A program made the position numbers and the translations under genes. Source: Spirochaetaceae bacterium (GTDB taxonomy: Bacteria > Spirochaetota > Spirochaetia > Treponematales > Breznakiellaceae). From it: a DNA stretch of 5,627 bases. Positions 4,932 through 5,627 of this stretch are shown in pieces. The notes under the pieces were generated by a model. The model was not told where the DNA came from. It searched no databases and was given only the letters and a program-made list of their open reading frames with translations. Numbering within the stretch: position 1 is the stretch's first letter; each line of letters starts with the position of its first letter. Location of the stretch: the NCBI GenBank assembly GCA_031255115.1, contig JAIRTD010000211.1, positions 1-5,627 of the forward strand, written 5' to 3'.

Positions 4932-5627
4932 CTATGGATTACGCAGGGCGGAAACCATTTGCTTTACATAGTCGTAAAGATAGGGGCCTGACTTTTCTCC
5001 GTATTGGGCAATGATCTTTACTATGGCGCTTCCAACGATGACCCCGTCGGCAAGACCGGCGATTTCCGCCGCCTGGGAAGGGGTATGGATGCCAAAGCCT
5101 ACGGCAACAGGAAGCGGAACCGCCCCGGCCCACGGCGGCGCGTCCACAGGCGCGGCATCGACAGACGGCGCGGCCTTCTGCCCGGGCCTGACCCTTCGTA
5201 CCTGGGCTATCATCGCGGCAAGATCCGTTCTGATTTCGTTCCGTACTCCGGTAACGCCCATAGATGAAACCACATAAAGAAAACCCGACGCGGCGCGGGC
5301 TATGTCCCTGATTCGTTCTTCGGAAGTCGGGGCAATCAGGGAAATAAGGGCAACATCATGGCGCAATGCGGGAAGCCGGACTTCTTCCTGTTCCTCAAAG
5401 GGAAGATCGGGAATAATAATGCCGTCAACGCCTGATTCGTGGCAGCGGGCAAAGAAGGCGTCATACCCGTAATGGAAAACCGGGTTAAGGTAGGTCAAAA
5501 AAACAAAAGGAACATTGGTCTTTGCCCTGAGACGTTTGGTCATGGCAAAGAGTTTTTCTACAGTGGTCCCCGAGGCAAGGGCCCTGATATTGGCCTCCTG
5601 AATCACCGGCCCTTCGGCGACAGGATC
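4932..5627 (-). CDS. trpA: Tryptophan synthase alpha subunit (N-terminus beyond right edge)
   Basis: The alpha chain of tryptophan synthase cleaves indole-3-glycerol phosphate to indole and glyceraldehyde-3-phosphate and passes indole to TrpB. The 231 visible residues begin at DPVAEGPVIQEANIRAL, matching E. coli TrpA from about Asp56, so some 55 residues including catalytic Glu49 lie outside. The frame is open to the edge; the GTG at 5606 is an internal valine. Family marks include LNPVFHYG, DGIIIPDLPFEE, VSSMGVTGVRN (loop 6), and the phosphate-binding GFGI and GSAIVKII. Two oddities stand out. The second catalytic acid, Asp60 in E. coli, is Glu here (DPVAEGP), as I recall for many clostridial-type enzymes. 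There is also an Ala/Pro/Val/Asp-rich insert of about 20 residues (5118-5186) before GFGI. The hydrolase follows after 9 bases. Other trp genes would be expected beyond the right edge. Confidence 0.96.
   Translation of the reverse strand, partial: DPVAEGPVIQEANIRALASGTTVEKLFAMTKRLRAKTNVPFVFLTYLNPVFHYGYDAFFARCHESGVDGIIIPDLPFEEQEEVRLPALRHDVALISLIAPTSEERIRDIARAASGFLYVVSSMGVTGVRNEIRTDLAAMIAQVRRVRPGQKAAPSVDAAPVDAPPWAGAVPLPVAVGFGIHTPSQAAEIAGLADGVIVGSAIVKIIAQYGEKSGPYLYDYVKQMVSALRNP

Noticed and set aside
4275..4991. 238-codon plus-strand open frame
   Set aside because: It is antisense to the hydrolase and the end of trpA, both secure by motif, and its translation shows no recognisable pattern.
5604..5606. 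GTG at 5604-5606 as the start of trpA
   Set aside because: The frame continues to the edge as DPVAEGPVIQ, the conserved TrpA signature, so this codon is an internal valine.

Overview
The window looks like a chromosomal segment of an anaerobic, moderately GC-rich bacterium, most plausibly a spirochaete of the Treponema type. The grounds are two exported FMN-binding lipoproteins, one with a loose lipobox (FFSC) of the kind tolerated in spirochaetes, and a haem-free fumarate-reductase-type flavoprotein. An intact-looking trpA argues against the strongly reduced pathogenic treponemes and fits a free-living or gut relative. This assignment is inference, not proof. Phage, insertion-sequence, tRNA/rRNA and CRISPR signals are absent.

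Layout. Bases 1-975 (minus) hold the N-terminal 325 residues of an unrecognised helical protein. It starts at a TTG and runs off the left edge. Just upstream of it on the same strand lies a HinT-type HIT-family nucleotide hydrolase (996-1340). A 162-base divergent promoter region (1341-1502) separates this pair from a plus-strand monocistronic gene (1503-3269). That gene encodes a lipoprotein in which an FMN-binding domain is fused to a fumarate-reductase-type FAD domain; a strong intrinsic terminator closes it at 3305-3338. Converging on it is a minus-strand series: trpA (5' end beyond the right edge), an alpha/beta hydrolase with an N-terminal membrane anchor, and a small stand-alone FMN-binding lipoprotein (3375-3728).

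The most unusual part is the 189-base gap between the hydrolase and the small lipoprotein. It is filled by about three tandem 65-base units. Read on the minus strand, each unit holds a perfect hairpin (AGTAACGC/GCGTTACT), a promoter-like pair (best copy TTGACA-N17-TAAAAT) whose 17-base spacer is almost wholly a second perfect palindrome (GGCGGC/GCCGCC), and a Shine-Dalgarno sequence. The last unit supplies the ribosome binding site of the lipoprotein, and the first contains the stop codon of the hydrolase. The array therefore looks like a duplicated promoter-plus-leader cassette.

Functional reading. The two convergent genes share a paralogous FMN-binding domain with the ApbE-type flavinylation motif (DAIAGAS and DIVAGAS). 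This suggests an extracytoplasmic flavin-based electron path to fumarate or a related enoate, with the fused FMN domain replacing the haem domain of Shewanella-type flavocytochrome c. The electron donor and the ApbE flavin transferase are not in the window. trpA and the hydrolase have no visible functional link to this path.
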